A DNA stretch of 64,000 bases from Durusdinium trenchii. Its lineage: Eukaryota; Sar; Dinophyceae; Suessiales; Symbiodiniaceae. The notes beneath the pieces were generated by a model. That model saw nothing but the letters and a program-made list of their open reading frames with translations, was not told the origin of the DNA and searched no databases. Both the position numbers and the translations under genes were made by a program. Every line of letters starts with the position of its first letter. Positions within the stretch are counted from its first letter, which is position 1. Positions 1 through 13,401 of the stretch are shown here, piece by piece. The DNA lies in NCBI GenBank assembly GCA_963970005.1, contig CAXAMN010021362.1:1067026-1131025 (forward strand), in the 5' to 3' direction.

Positions 1-3000
1 CATACGAAACTGCGCTGGAATCATGCAAGGTCCACCACCGGAAAAAAGTCACCCGGCCGCGACAGGCGTTTTCGGATGGATGGGTCAACCATTTAAAAGA
101 TCGATTGGTCCGTTCAACAAGGGTCCCTCCCAAAACGAAGTACAGAAACTGGATGGACGACCTGAGGTTGATCGTTTGGGATTTGGGCAAAAGACCACCG
201 ACCAAGAACAGAACAGTATACCTGAGGGTGGTTTTCATGGCTTGCAGAACTCAGTTCTCCCTGTCTTTCCCACCCATGGAACAAAAGGGTCTCCTCAACC
301 CGGCCGCGCAATTAAAAAAGAAGGAGGAAGAAGGGTGAGAGCGAGAGACAGGAGCAAGAGCATGTCTTGAAGTAAGAAGCAATATTCCATGACCGTTTCT
401 CTCAAGGAAGAACAACTCTGGAGAAACGTTGGATTCATATCCGTGGCGTTCTTGCTCCAATATGTTGCCCCCCCCCCACAGCATGTTTGGTGTGCAAGGC
501 CAAACCACGGAAATGTTGGTGTGCCATGGATGCCATGCTTGCGCGAAGAAAAAATAAAGAAAACTTCTTCGCGCAAGCAAGATGCACAAGCACAGATTCT
601 CTTATCCAAGTGAACGAAACGGACCCAATTCCTTCACGCGATGGCCCCACTGAGTCCCACGGCAATAACCTTGCATCCTCTGCCATGACGAATGCGTTTT
701 GACGGCCACGAGGTCCCCCCCCCCAGTGCCACGCATGTACTGTCGCTTCGATTGATCTGGTGAGGGAGCTTGCACGGTGACCTGTCTGGAAAGGCTTTAT
801 GGAGCCTCAGCAAGTCATTTCAAGCATTGAAGTATCTTCACGACTTTTACTCATCGGTACTAATAACTAATAACCAATCGTGATGATGAGTGGCTGCAAG
901 TTTTCAGGTCTGCGTTTCACATATCATGAGGAACCTTGAGCAGAACGAGATACTGGGAAAAACCTGCGCTGCCGCTGCACGAGGGATCCATAGCCAACGC
1001 AGGAGAGTTCTGGGAAAACCTGTGCATCCACCTGGCCACCCAGAAACTCTCAAAAACGACGCATCGAGTCCCATGTGGAGTCCCGAAGTTTGGGCCACCC
1101 AGGAGTCCTGGCATACATGACCATCGTCCTTTATCAGAACTGGTGTCATCAGAATTAGCAAGCTTCTGTCCTATCTCTATCTCTTGGTGGCTCAATACGA
1201 GCTAGCAGCTAGGGTCGCATGATGCGAGCTGCAGCCCAATCAGTAGATTGCTTCAGCACTCCTTGTTCCAAGGGAGGTCAAGTGACCTTGTAAACTATAG
1301 GATTCTCCTGGGGTACCTATAGGATAGTCTATATGGTCCTTCAACCTCTATTGGTTTGAGCGGACTGCGCTCACTTGCCGCTTTCAGCCCGGTGCCCCAG
1401 TCCTCGCAAAACCCACAGGATGTCTTGTGGAGCGGCACCTCTTGCTCCTCCCAAAGTAAACTCCCAACAAAACCATACAAAACCTGTTTCAAAGGACTCC
1501 TAAACTTTGCATTCTGCACGCGACCCAAGGTTACTTCCTCTCAGCAAGTGGTGAGGGGCAGTTCTCTTCATGGTGAGGGGCTTGACTTCTTCACTGGGCT
1601 TCCGCGGTGTTCAGCCGCCGCAATTTTCCGACGCAGCGCAGGAGGTGAGGCCAGCCCACCTGATGCATGGTTGCTCCATGTGTTTTTGCCATTGAAAAAA
1701 GACACACATGAGGCACCTGCAAAAAATGTCAGCCTACATTGTCCTGATTGAATGTGTGTGTTGCTACATCGTCCCTCTCTTCAGCTGCTACCAAAACCAA
1801 ACGTTCCATCTCTTTCTGCACACACATGAGTGTCCTATCCGGCACCGTGAACCCTCAAAGCCCTCCCAGCCCTCCCGTCACCCGCCGCCCTTCCGCGGGG
1901 ACCGCGCCTGTGACAAATGATCTAACTTCAGCGGCACTCCCTTTGGCATGGACACTGAGACACCTCGTCACGTCCATCTTCACCAGAAGTCGAGTCGGTG
2001 GATTCATGAAATTCACCAGTCGAGTCGGTGTCAGTTTGAGATTCGTTCGATTTCAGCATCCAAGGTGATCGCGTTTTTGCCTGGAGCCGCACATCCGCAG
2101 CTCCGTTCTCTTTCGTTTACCTTCCTTGGAGCTATCAGAGCCTGTGTGCCCAACTGTGATTGGGCAGCGGCGTCCCCTTCAGGGTGGACCTCGGAAAAAC
2201 GGCACTCATGGGCCACACCAAAGTATTGGAAAACACATCGTCCCACAAGATGTTCCCCCTTTGGTGCTTGCTGGATCACGTTTTTGTAGATTCAGGTGTT
2301 AATGAAAGACTCAGGTGTTTCACCCTTGTTGAGCGTGATTTCCCTCCTTGTTGAGCAGATTCAAGTGTTGAAAGGCATGAAAGTGCTGTCGATGCAACCG
2401 TGCGAAGCATCACCAATGTGCTGTCGATACATATGCCTGGCAAAGAGATCAGGCCAGCAATAAGCAGCGCAACAGTCTGGTACGATTTAGGTCTAGTGGA
2501 GCTTTTTGGGGCTCCGAGCACCGTGTAATCCACCGTGGAATCCTTGCGTTTTCGGCGCAGAAGCTCAAACCAATTAACCAAGTCACCAACGAACATGGGG
2601 CCGGATGAGCCCCGTGCTTGTTTTCACATCTACCGAATGTAAAGTCTTTCATGGCGAAAATATTGGCATCATTAGCATCCTGAATTTGTTTGCTGCAAGT
2701 CAACCATGAATTCGGAAGCCTGTTGAAATAGGAGAACTGCCCTTTACGCTGGCTCCAAAGGAAATCCCAGAAATATCGGCCCCAGAAACCGGCGGCGGTC
2801 GCTCATCTCTCCTCACTCATCTCCACGTCTTCCAAGGATGAGGCATCGAGCGAGCGCAGCCCACCTGGAGCAGCTCAGTGAGGAAAAACTCGGTCCGGGG
2901 CTGTCCTGAGATGTCCATCTGCCAAAACCGACTGCTGGGGTCGGATCTTGGAATCCACAGTGAATAGCTCTCTCATGAGCCACCACCATTTTCTGGCAGA

Positions 3001-6000
3001 AGAGTTGGAACCTTGTGAGAAAAGAGGCTCAAGGCCAAACGCCTCAAACGCCTCAAACGCAGGAATGGCCAAATCATCTTGCGCCTGATAAGCCACTCCC
3101 CAGCGTCTTCAGCCACGCCTGCGGCAAAGCATCACAGGAAAGTGCTTAAACCCCAAACAGTCAGAAAAAACCACCGACAGCAGATTGAACCACCGAATCC
3201 CAAGCAAATTGCATAGAAGCACAAATTGGTCAATTTGGGGGATTGGATTGTTTCTTCTGTCTGTTCAGGTTTCAGTTCTTATTCATGTTTTGGAACTTGT
3301 CATGCCGCCGCAGTCGGTCTTCAGTGCGCCCAATCACTATAGGTATAGAAGCTTGGTGCCCAGGAAAAACCTTCCAAACAAGCATTTGTTGAAGCTGACT
3401 CGTCTCGGCAAGTTTCTCCAAAATGGCATCCCATCCATCCCTTTCACACTGACTCCGGGTTTATTTTTCGGGAAGTCTGGTGCATCCATGCGTCAAACGA
3501 CTCGGGGGGCTTGCCCTCTCAGGGCTTGCACGATGAGTCCGTTTGCCACCAACGTTTGGCTCCTTCGCGCAATGGCAGGCTGTACAAGATTAAGCCAGGA
3601 AAAGCATGGGAGCTGAAGCCTCCTTCTTGGTCCACATGTCGAAGAAGTGATGAGCCTGAGATTCAGTTCATGGTGGACCAAGCATTTCTAAGGTGAGTCT
3701 ATTGGGCTTCCCTTTTTCTACATGTCTGCCAACTTCTCAGGAGCACTTCTACAAGTGTCAAACAGTTAATGATGCAGGTGATGTGTGTCTTTACACTAAA
3801 CATCACTAGCGTGAAAAAAGGACAACAACAAGCGCATTGGGCAACTGACTTCATAGGTGTTTCAAGCAAACACTTTCTTTTTGTTATGGCTGCCAGTCTG
3901 AGCTCTGCACCAGCTCGGTCTCCTGGCCAGCGAGGGGAGGAAGGGAGGGCAGTGATGCGTGAAGAACAATGTTCTTAACAATGTTCTTGAGTGAAACATC
4001 AATGACGTTACTATAGACTTTTCAGCCCACTGGGTGCTTTCCAAACGGCTCCAACCACATGCGCAGTGCTTTTTCAAAACGAGTCCAAAGCTCTCTGACT
4101 CTCTGACTCTCTGACTCTCTCAGACTCTCTTTTTTGGAATAGCTCTCTGACTCTCTCTCTCTCTCCCTCTCTCCGATTCCCTCTTCCAGACTTTTCTCAT
4201 GTCGCAGGGCGCTCCCACCACTGCGATGCCATCGGGCCGCCTCCACGCGTCGCAGGGCTGAGACCTCCTCCGCCGTGAAGAAGCGCTTCGCAAGGCGTAA
4301 GAAGGGCCTCCAACTTCGGGGCTTTGAGTTTTGAGGGAAACGAAGAAAGAAAAGGCGGGTTTTCAGGGGTGTGATCCATGTGATGGATGGGTTGTTGGGA
4401 TGCAAAACTGGATGGGCTGCTTCTTATTGGTGGCCAGCAGAAAGCTTTTGAGATGGGACCAACAGAAAGCTTTCTGGAGGCTCAACACATAAAACGGGAA
4501 GACTCCAGCGCTGTTTCAGTGCACTTGGGATTATTTTTGAGAACATTCAGAGTCGTTCAATCAATGATGTTGTGAGCCATCACAGCCCCATCCGATGGAT
4601 TCGAGAAGATTGGCTGGCTGGCTGCGCCTGGGCCGACGCTCTTCCAGGTCAACGCCGACAGAGCCTTGGTCAACGCCGTGCAGGATGGATCAGTGCAGAG
4701 CAGCTTTTGGTGAGAATCTGCCCAATGGGAGCACCTGGTACATTGCGGCTTTGAAGGAGCAAGGGGCGGGTCTACAACTTCTGCATGCAAAGTCTAAGTC
4801 TGTTTCAGAGTGTCATTGTAGAAGTGATCATGCATTTCTGGATTCTGGATCAAATTGTTCTCAACACCTTCTACAATGGCTAGCTTTAAAAACACATGGC
4901 AATAACAAGCCGTCAAACCAGCATTGCTTGTGCTTTACAAGACAAGCCGTCAAAACCGTCCAAAACCGGGTGCCGCGGACCAAGCGCAGGCTCCAAGAAG
5001 AGGATCGCGCCCGCCTGATTCCGCCGAATCTGCCGGTCGCAGGAGGAGGGAAGTGGGGCACCGAGTGGAAAGTCTCCAAAGAGACAGGTTGGATGCAAAG
5101 ACTCTGGAGGAAGTTCCTTTGAATATCAGGAAAAAAAAATGAAGAACAGATTCGTGCTTAAAAGCGTAGGTTTCAATTCAATGTCCTTTTGGAACACTTT
5201 TGTGATCCAGGAGCACTTTCCTTGATGTCTTTGGCACATTGACAACACAAGTTACTCAAGCAGCATGCCTTAGGTCTTAGGTAGCCTATGACATATGAGA
5301 TTTCACTGATCGTTCTGGTCGATACATTCGGTCTCAGATTTCAGCCCTTCCTACACAAGCATTCCCAAGCTCTCCTTCCTGGAAACCTAAACAATCCAGA
5401 AGGAGAGCTTGCTCCAATATGGCGCCAGCTTGAGATCCTTTACATAGGAAATGGCGACTGCGGAGTTCCATCCAGACATGTTTCTGGGTGTCCTGGATGT
5501 CCAGGTTACACATGGTTTCAGCAAGGCCCAGAAAGCTCTCGAAAACCCAAACCTGGGGAGTCGAGGAGAGGGCACGGTGAGGGCAATTCTGTCAAGTGGT
5601 GTTGCTTTTTGGAGCGGGAAAAGGACAAGGAAGTGTTCCTTCTGAAAACGTGTTGCTTCGCATGCAAAGCCCTCCCAAATTCCAATACCCTATAACCTAT
5701 AATTATTAATTTGTAAGTCTACCAATTCCTTGACTGAGATGGGAGAACCGCCACTCCAGCCAAAGCAAGATTGCCCGCACAAGCCAAAAACCACGACCTG
5801 AACGAAGACCAAACCCCAGAATTCAGGTCCAAATCCAGAACTGATGTGCTCTCCGGCACCCTCTCAACTGCGGCTGCGCCTGCCCCGAGTGCGACACGCT
5901 GAAGCTCAGCTGCTTTCGCGCCCAAGGAGTGGCCAACTCTGGCCTTGGAGCGTCGAAAGGACTCCCGACTGCTTGGCTGTTGGGTTGTGTGGTGAGGGAT

Positions 6001-6880
6001 CATGAGACTATCCGGAGATCCGGAGGAAGGCTCAAACAGCTTGCTTCTGTTGCGAGGGAAATCCAAGTTCCTTCTTTGACTGTCGACGGCTTGCGGACCA
6101 AAGACCAAACTTGAGCGAACCCATGAAAAGCACTGAAGGACGCGTGGAACGTCGTCTTCGGCACATAATTCTCTGTGAATGAACTCAGCGATCTGGTTTG
6201 ATGGGTCGTATGGTGTTGTTCTATCTTTTATACTTTGCAGTTGATTCGTTGATGGTTTACACAATGGTGCAGTCCTCATGGGTCTGCTTTCATCTCAGGT
6301 GGGAGAGGTGCTTGCGCGGGCACGTTTTAAAAACGCAGTGCAGTTCGGGGACCCTTCCAGCTACTGCGCTTGATGAGGATTCCATCCCTGGATCTCCAAA
6401 ACAGAACCCGTGAATCCCATGGCCTCGACCTTCTCTTGCTGAGGATGGACCCTGTGGATCGCCACAGGTCCTGGTGGACGCTTTCCTTCGGCCGGTCCAA
6501 ATGAGGCGTTTTCTCGGGCAAGGGGCTTCCCATGTGGGCCATATTGGAACTGCAGCTCTTGTGGCTCCACACCTGCCCAGGGGGGCTGCTGGTCCAAGCT
6601 ACGCTGGGATCAGGGTGGAGTAGAGGGGAGATGGATGCAGTTACGTGAGCTTCCCAAAGGAATTCTGACACTGATTAGCTTGAACCCAAGTTTCCCCACC
6701 TGAAAAAGCGGGAGAACACCTTGTTTCACACCAACGAACATCAGGCGCTAGCACATGTGGCACCCTAGCTGACGCAGGGGGTCCTTGATCTGCCAACATG
6801 CTCGGAGCTTGCTGGCCAAAAAGTCTCAAACATGAATTGAACTTTGATCACTCTTTTCCTTGTTAACAATAAGTCGAAAA
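1..6880. other. No supported gene; AT/GC-mixed intergenic or intronic DNA
   Basis: Open frames here are short, overlap on both strands and show no family motif, no sustained GC-rich third codon position and no convincing splice borders. The frame with most protein character is near 110-340 on the plus strand, but it overlaps equally open frames. A moderately GC-rich patch lies at 1345-1650 and a simple repeat at 4085-4175. Most likely this is intron or intergenic DNA downstream of the minus-strand cluster. Confidence 0.5.
4085..4175. repeat. CTCTGACT microsatellite
   Basis: Four to five units of CTCTGACT are followed by a short T-rich interruption and then a run of CT dinucleotides grading into CTCC. 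It is a pyrimidine-rich simple repeat on the plus strand. The minus-strand open frame across it encodes only repeated Glu/Ser/Arg and is not a gene. Confidence 0.85.
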
Positions 6881-6894
6881 TCCTTTGCTAACGT

Positions 6895-7018
6895 GACGCA
6901 GACTCTCCGCCTAGGCGTTCTGCCAGGATTGCACGCAGCGCCGCGCGCATCCAAACCTGGGCCCAGCAGTCTGAGGGCTTCTGGGCCCGGCGTCCATTGA
7001 TGGGATAGGGCCACTGTC
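6895..7018 (-). CDS. Candidate exon of unknown gene
   Basis: A GC-rich island in AT-rich surroundings. On the minus strand one frame gives a plausible amphipathic helix (WAQVWMRAALRAILAE) running to a stop. No domain was recognised, and neighbouring exons of the same gene could not be chained. It may instead be a shadow of a frame on the other strand. The call rests only on base composition and the look of the peptide. Confidence 0.25.
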
Positions 7019-7299
7019 AAATACGTTCTGCGCAAGATTCGGCTAGATTCAGCTATATGCTATATATAGATATGTCAAAACTGCAGCTGCTTCAAAACTT
7101 CTTCGAACCTCCTGAACCATTCTTCCCAAAGTGAACCACGGCGACATGCACTCACATCTGCTCGACTGAGGCGTTTCGTACCCATCTTCAGATGAATGTT
7201 GCTCCATGGTAGGAAGACAAGTGGCAAAATTCCACAGATTCATACAGCTCCATCCATGGAGAAAGCTTTCGTATTTCCATTCCTTCCAATCCGGTTGGA

Positions 7300-9960
7300 G
7301 CCATGACCACACAGCAGCAGCGCTTCCACAGCGCCCACCAGCCCCACCGCTCCGGTCCCACTGGGCTCCCCGGGCGAAGCGCCGCCGGGCGCCCGGCGCG
7401 TCGAAGGTCTCGGCGCGGCGCAGCTCGTCGGAGCCTTCGGGGCGGTTCGGATGGCCGAAGCGGTGTCGAGAGGGTCTTCCTTCGGTGTCCTGGGAAGTCT
7501 GGGAAGTCCCAAAGATCGGTCTGGGAAGTCCTGGCGATGCCAGTGGAAGAGAAGTGGGTGAAGAAGTGGGTGTGAAGGAAGCGAGGAGGTTCTGTCCAAA
7601 GTGATCGGAGCATGTCACCCGCAAAGCAAAGCGGCTAAGTCATGAAAGAATTTCTCATGGTGAGCTGGAAAAAGCCGTTCATCAGGCCTCGGACCTTGGA
7701 GTTGCATGAAGATCTACAGGAAATTCGGGTCATCTCATTCATGTTTCGCCTATCAGACTATCACCTTCTTGGGTGAATGCGAGCGGACTCTTCCTTGAAA
7801 AAGCATGGAAGTGGGCTCCAAATCAGAAAAAACCGAAGATGATGGGGCGCTATGGATGGTTTGACTGCTGGATGTCTCAAATTGGACGTTCTTGAGAAGG
7901 CCTGCGTTACAGAAAATCCTGTTTCAGCCAACAGGAGAATGATCTTGAATGCTACAGTATGTGACGTGAGCACCAAAGCCTCCCTTCGCGGACGATGAGG
8001 GTGCCACTGCTGAGTATGATACACCCCACAATGAGCCCAACGAGCAGCAACGAGCTCCTCAACCCATCAAAGTTCCTTCAGCATGTTCAGCTCTCAAAAA
8101 GAACGAACACGTCCATCAGTCCATCCGCTTGGACGTGTGTCCCATCCCTTTTGCCAAACGACCTCCACCGCATCTCCAAGACCTCCACCCTCGTTCCGCA
8201 CCAAGGTGCTCAACAGATCCAGCTGTTCTTGGCCAAACTCTTCATCAAGGCCCCACACCAGCACCAAGGTTCCAAGCCTCGAACGCCCAGCACCTGACGG
8301 TCTTCATCGTGCGGAAGCTCCAACGGTGTATCACGTCAGGTGCCTTGTTTGTCCACCACGTGCACATGGCTAGACTCCATTAGACTCCCCCGAAAATGAG
8401 CGGAGGAGCTACTGAAAATGTTTCATCTCATCTACCATGATTTGCAGCATCTATATAGAGTTATTTCATGTGTTTTCTAATCTTTCTAATTACAGTCCAG
8501 TCCAACCTGGACTGGAGGGGATCACAGTGCACCACTCCACTTGACCCGACTTGACAAAACCAGAGATGTGGGGCACGCCATTCCAAAGAATCGGCAAAGA
8601 AATGTTCCAGCTGTTCAGACTATGCATGTCCAAACCACAACTATCTCCAACCAAAAGGTCCACCCTCTCAGATCCTCCATACAGCCCGAACAGATGACTC
8701 GTCTCCGGCGCCGCCTTCGGCCGCGTTCGTCGCGGCGATCCGCGGCACCTGGCCGGCACGTGCCGGTCCCGAGTGCCGAAGCGGAGAGAGGTGCAATGGA
8801 TCCACAGCGATGATCTTCATGTCGGGATCGAAGCATGAAGAAGAAGAAGCAGGAGGAAGGAGAAAGTGTTTGCAATGTCGGAGCCATTCTCCTTCATATT
8901 GTGTGTTCTCCCAAATGCCTGCAAAGAACGATTTAAAGAAATGCTGGTGATGCGTAAACAGAATCCCGCATCACTAGCATTTTTTAGCCCTTCTAATGGG
9001 TTGATTGACTCTGGAAGTCTTGGTTCTGAATGAACCCAATCAAGCATGCCAACAGAATCAACCGCATCCACTTGAACCAACCAGCCTTTCGCCGGCGGCG
9101 GGCCCTGATCGCATACAGCGGTGGGATGCGCCCAGGCAGGAGATGAACGGATGTTTCCAAACAGCAGAAAACGCTCACTGATTCCTGAGCCCTGCCAAAA
9201 CGCCGCATAAGTGGTGCAAAGAAAATCATCAAAGTATTCCTTTTTCCAGTGGGTCTCTTCTGCAGAAGAACCCCATCTGGCCTGAACTGTTTGATATCAA
9301 AACTGCTTAAGCATGGCTGCGGACTTCTCAGTCAGTTCAGGGCTCCCAAACGGTTGTAGCCAGTACCCCAAAGGCCCATCAGGTGCTCGCGGACGAGCGG
9401 CCTCGGAGGAGTAAGGTGTGCACAACTGCATGAGGGGCCGTCCGGACCGGGTCTCCCGATTGCACACGGCTGCCGTGGGTGGTATAGACTTCGTTGGGAT
9501 GATGTGGTGGTGCTGTGGTGCTGTGCAGCAATTCGCATGGATTGGCAGGTATCTGCACACTTCCGTCAACAAGAAAGAGTACACTGCCTAAATAAGAGAA
9601 AACAAAAAGAACCCAACACATCGAATTGCCAAGCTTCTTGATTCAAGCCTTTGGAATTGGATCACCAAAACTTCCTACCACAGATTCATCTCAATATCCA
9701 AGCAAATCTATTTTGCCTCCTCAGTTCTTCCTGGATCCACCCCCAGGCCACACCCCCGATCTGATCCACGACCCGCAGAAAAAGGTGTCCGGTGTCCGCA
9801 CGTAGTAGTCGGACCACAAGGCCCGCCGAAAGGGCGCCACGAAGGGCGCCACGCTGCGCCGCCCGCGCCTGGGCCGTTCTCCGGAGCTTTCCGTCCGACG
9901 CCCTCCGACACCGATGCCCGGCACCCAGTGGATGATGGGGACCTGGTTACAGGGCCGAAA
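7300..9960. other. GC-rich exon-like islands at 7300-7570, 8690-8815, 9390-9500, 9720-9955
   Basis: Islands of 100-270 bp are separated by AT-richer DNA, the spacing seen for exons in dinoflagellate genes. At 9720-9955 the minus strand has a frame with nearly all G or C at third codon positions that reads RRALWSDYYVRTPDTFF, the best coding candidate here. At 7300-7570 several frames on both strands stay open, so the strand is undecided. No family was recognised. Confidence 0.3.
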
Positions 9961-10569
9961 TCATCTCAATTCAGCGGCTTAGAATCTTCTTTGCCGGCTA
10001 TACTGGTATAGCTGGAACACATCGGAGCCAATTCCCCCTCAAAGTCCATAAGAATTTTCACCATCCATAGGTGTCATAGGTTTCACTTGGCCAATCTCAA
10101 TGGTTCAGAGCTCGGTAGATTCAATACCTGAAGGAAATAGACACCTCGAACCTGCGTCTGCAATATCAAAGCTGTGCTCATCTGGGTGGATAATATCTTT
10201 TTTCGGGAAGCAAACCTGCCTCTCCACCGTCAGCAAAAGCGCTTTTTTCGCCCTCGCGCCTCACAACTCCACGTCTTTTGCGGTCTCTAAGCGACGGAAG
10301 GCTTCCTGGTTGGCCTCATTCCAACTGCCTTCCCACACGCCATCGTCGTCGTTGAAGATCAACACCAAGTTGTGTTTGGGATCCTGAGACACGACTTCTT
10401 GGTCGATTTGCCCACTTCGTGCTTCGACACGACTTCTGCAAACGAAGAAGTAGCTATAGGTATATCTCATCCCCTGGGTCCAGTGGGAGGATGATGGGGC
10501 CGGTACGATTGCAGGCCGACATCTTAACAAAAAAGGTGATCATCTTTTACCGACTGTTATAGGTCATTC

Positions 10570-12420
10570 GTTTTGTGTGTCTGTGCTTGTGAGGCCGACG
10601 GCCGACCGGTTCAACCCGACCCGCCGACTCGTTTTTGGGGCCGTTGCAAGACCAACGGCGTCCGTTTTGAGTTGCAACGGCCGCGGTCCAATGTCCTTTG
10701 GCAATCGAAAAATATGCGTTTTGCAGGGCTAAAGCTTTGGATGAGTAGCAATGTTTAAAGAATTCGAACACCAAAGCCTTTATATTGCGGACGGTTACAC
10801 ACCACTGGAAGGACTTGACCCATCACCGCTACCAAAGTCTTTATAAATTTACCCAATAAATTAACAAAAAGAAGAAAAACACGATAAGCCGCTTGAAGCG
10901 CAGCTAAGCCTCTCGTTCGGGGATCTGCTTCTGGGCTAACGACAACACATGCTGCTCAAAGCAAGAGCTGCTCTCTTTGCATGTCCTCACACTGAGACGC
11001 AGAGAAGTGATTAGCGAGGTCAGAAGTGGTTTTGCAAAATCGTACATCTGTGACGCTTCTTGGAGACGAACCAGAGAAACCTGGAGACGAACAAGTGATC
11101 CATTCTTGGAGCATTGGAGAATCATCTCTACAGACAGACTTGGTAAAGAAGTACTCGTCTCCCCCCTTTTGCCACAAGTTTGGCGCGTCTGGTACGTCAA
11201 AGTGGCATAGGAGAGTTCCACCCAATCATTTCGGAGCTTTCATCATGTCGGAAAACGGTCGCTACAGGGCCCAAAAAATGCCTCCCATGAAGTGACGAAG
11301 TGACGAAGTGCTACTTCAGACCATCTGAGGTCCAGCCTCCGACTCGCCGAAACCGACACTCGCCGAACCCTTCCTGCTTCACCCGAGCGGCAGATGCCAC
11401 TGGCGCAGCTGGCGCTTCTCCACCGCGGGGCTTTGCGCGATGGGCGCCAGCAGCAGATCCGGTGCCACCCGAAGGATCGGCGGCGACAGATCGGTGGCGT
11501 GGCCTTTTCGGAAGGACTTTCGGCGGGCAGAACATGGTGGAAGGAGAGAAGAACATAGGAAGAGGTGCCTTTTCTATTTCACTCTCAGCTTCATATTGAC
11601 GGCGAGATGAAGGAGATGTAGAATTGATGTGTACCATTTAAATCGTGAGAATGTTTGTTCACCTGCATTGCGAGCCTTTATTGTTGGATGAGTGCGTTCG
11701 GAGAAGTATGGCAGTATATATCGATCATTGGAGTTCGGATTCGAGGTGGTGATGTCATTCTCGCACTTGTATTGGATGTGAGAACGCATCAGAAAAAGCA
11801 CCATAACAAATGATGTAGACAGTTGATTCATCAAACTCCCCCGTTTGGATGCGCGCACTTGCGAGTCGGAACGCACCCACGCACTGTCTCTGTTCTCAGG
11901 TGGAACGGGTACAGGTGGGTATAACAAAACGACCTCTTCATGCGCCGTGGTTGGCTTGAGGAGAGGATGACATACCAGTCAGTATGTTCCTTGGCTCCTG
12001 AAGCGCTCGGGTGTTCGTGACAGCCTACAGAAGTACTCTGTCCAAAAGGAAGAGTTCAAACTCGTCCAACGCGTTGCAGTACAGCCTATAGGCATGTGCA
12101 TTTTGAAGGGAGACCCCCTGTCTGGGCCCTGGATGGGTAGACTGATCTACGGGATTTCTGTGTGTCTTCCAGGGTGTTGGAACGCCTGGTGTCGGTCTTC
12201 CTATTTGAGCTCAACACCCACAGAGGCCTCCTCGAGCCACCTCACCCCGCCCCGCGTGCCCCGCACAAATCCCGCGCGCCGAGCCCGCCGTGTGGACGTG
12301 AACGCTTGGTGGAGCGTTCCAGGCGCTTCGCGAGCCAACGCTCCAAGCGCAGCTCGTGGCGCGGGGGCGGATGCGCCACCAGCTCTTCCAAGCCTGCAAA
12401 GAAAACACCAAAGCAGGGCA
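10570..12420. other. Exon-like islands at 10570-10690, 11330-11535 and 12245-12420
   Basis: These are three more GC-rich islands with open frames on both strands. At 11330-11535 a minus frame rich in Ala, Gly and Pro and a plus frame are both open. At 12245-12420 the plus strand gives an Arg/Ser/Lys-rich peptide, while the minus strand gives a helix-like one. I could not choose a strand or recognise a family. Between the islands I see no gene. Confidence 0.25.
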
Positions 12421-12664
12421 TAGACAGGCCGTTGATGTTTTCTCAGCTTGGGCAAGAGAAGCTTGGCAACACGAGGCAGGGTTTTGAGTTGAAAAGTAGA
12501 CAAAAATACACCCTAAGAATTAGAACATACTAGTTACTAGGAATAGAACCCACTTGAGATGTTCCACACTCTGAAATTTTGCGCCTTCCCACACTCCTCC
12601 GAGAGTTGAAATACTTGACTAGGACTAGAATCCCACGGACCCCCGGCACCCAAGTCCATGTCAC

Positions 12665-12822
12665 CGCCGGGCAGCTCAGGTTTGCCAGCACGTGCAACAC
12701 CAAATGCACGTGGCTGGCTTCATAGGGCTCCCGAAGGAAGAGCGACTCGAGGAAGGTCAAACGGCTTTGGTTTAGGCCTTGAAAGGTCGGAAAGGCGCCA
12801 AACGGCACCAAAAGGCGCCGAA
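12665..12822 (-). CDS. Candidate internal exon, unknown protein
   Basis: A minus-strand exon with usable borders: it follows a CCCCCAG acceptor and ends at GGCG|GTGACA. The 158 nt give two leading bases plus 52 codons, with mostly G/C third positions. The peptide includes FLESLFLREPYEASHVHLVL and is hydrophobic and helix-like. It lies about 0.6 kb beyond the stop of the NYN-type gene, so it probably belongs to the next gene of the minus-strand cluster. No domain was recognised and partner exons were not found. Confidence 0.45.
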
Positions 12823-13401
12823 CTGGGGGTGGTTCATGGATACCCCGAATCACCTCTAAGGAGCTATAGTTATAGACACCCCTGTTCCAGGGGGGCCTGG
12901 CATAGGAGTGTGTGTTTTTGGGGGATCCCAACACCCCGTCGTACATCCAGTGAACGGCGATTGTAGATCAAATGATCCAACATCTTTGTGGTTCGGTGCG
13001 TCACTCGTGTCTTCATGGGTTACTCGTTGGACGGTCGTTCTCATACACTCATGGGTGGATCCAAAGCGTACAGCACACAATGAACTGCCAAGGGCACTCA
13101 CGCTACAGCATGGAAAAGAATCGAGGACAAGGATGATAAGGATGGCCTTGGCAAGAAAGTCCTATATTCTGGAAGGTAATACAGAAGGAATCTATGGTGG
13201 TGTGTAGCAGGATCAGTCGCCAAGGATCCGATCGCTGTGGGAAGGAGGGCGGAAGAACTTATTGGAAGTCATACGAAGGAGCAAGGGCACTGCCTTCTGC
13301 AGGAGCAAGAAGGACAAGAAGGAGCACAGCAACCTTCGACAAAGACATGAACCAGGGTGCTCGGTCTTTCCTGACAGCCAAAGGCTCCATCCGCAGTCGC
13401 T

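Noticed and set aside
4022..4405. Minus-strand ORF of 127 codons
   Set aside because: Its middle is translation of the CTCTGACT repeat and neither end has any motif.
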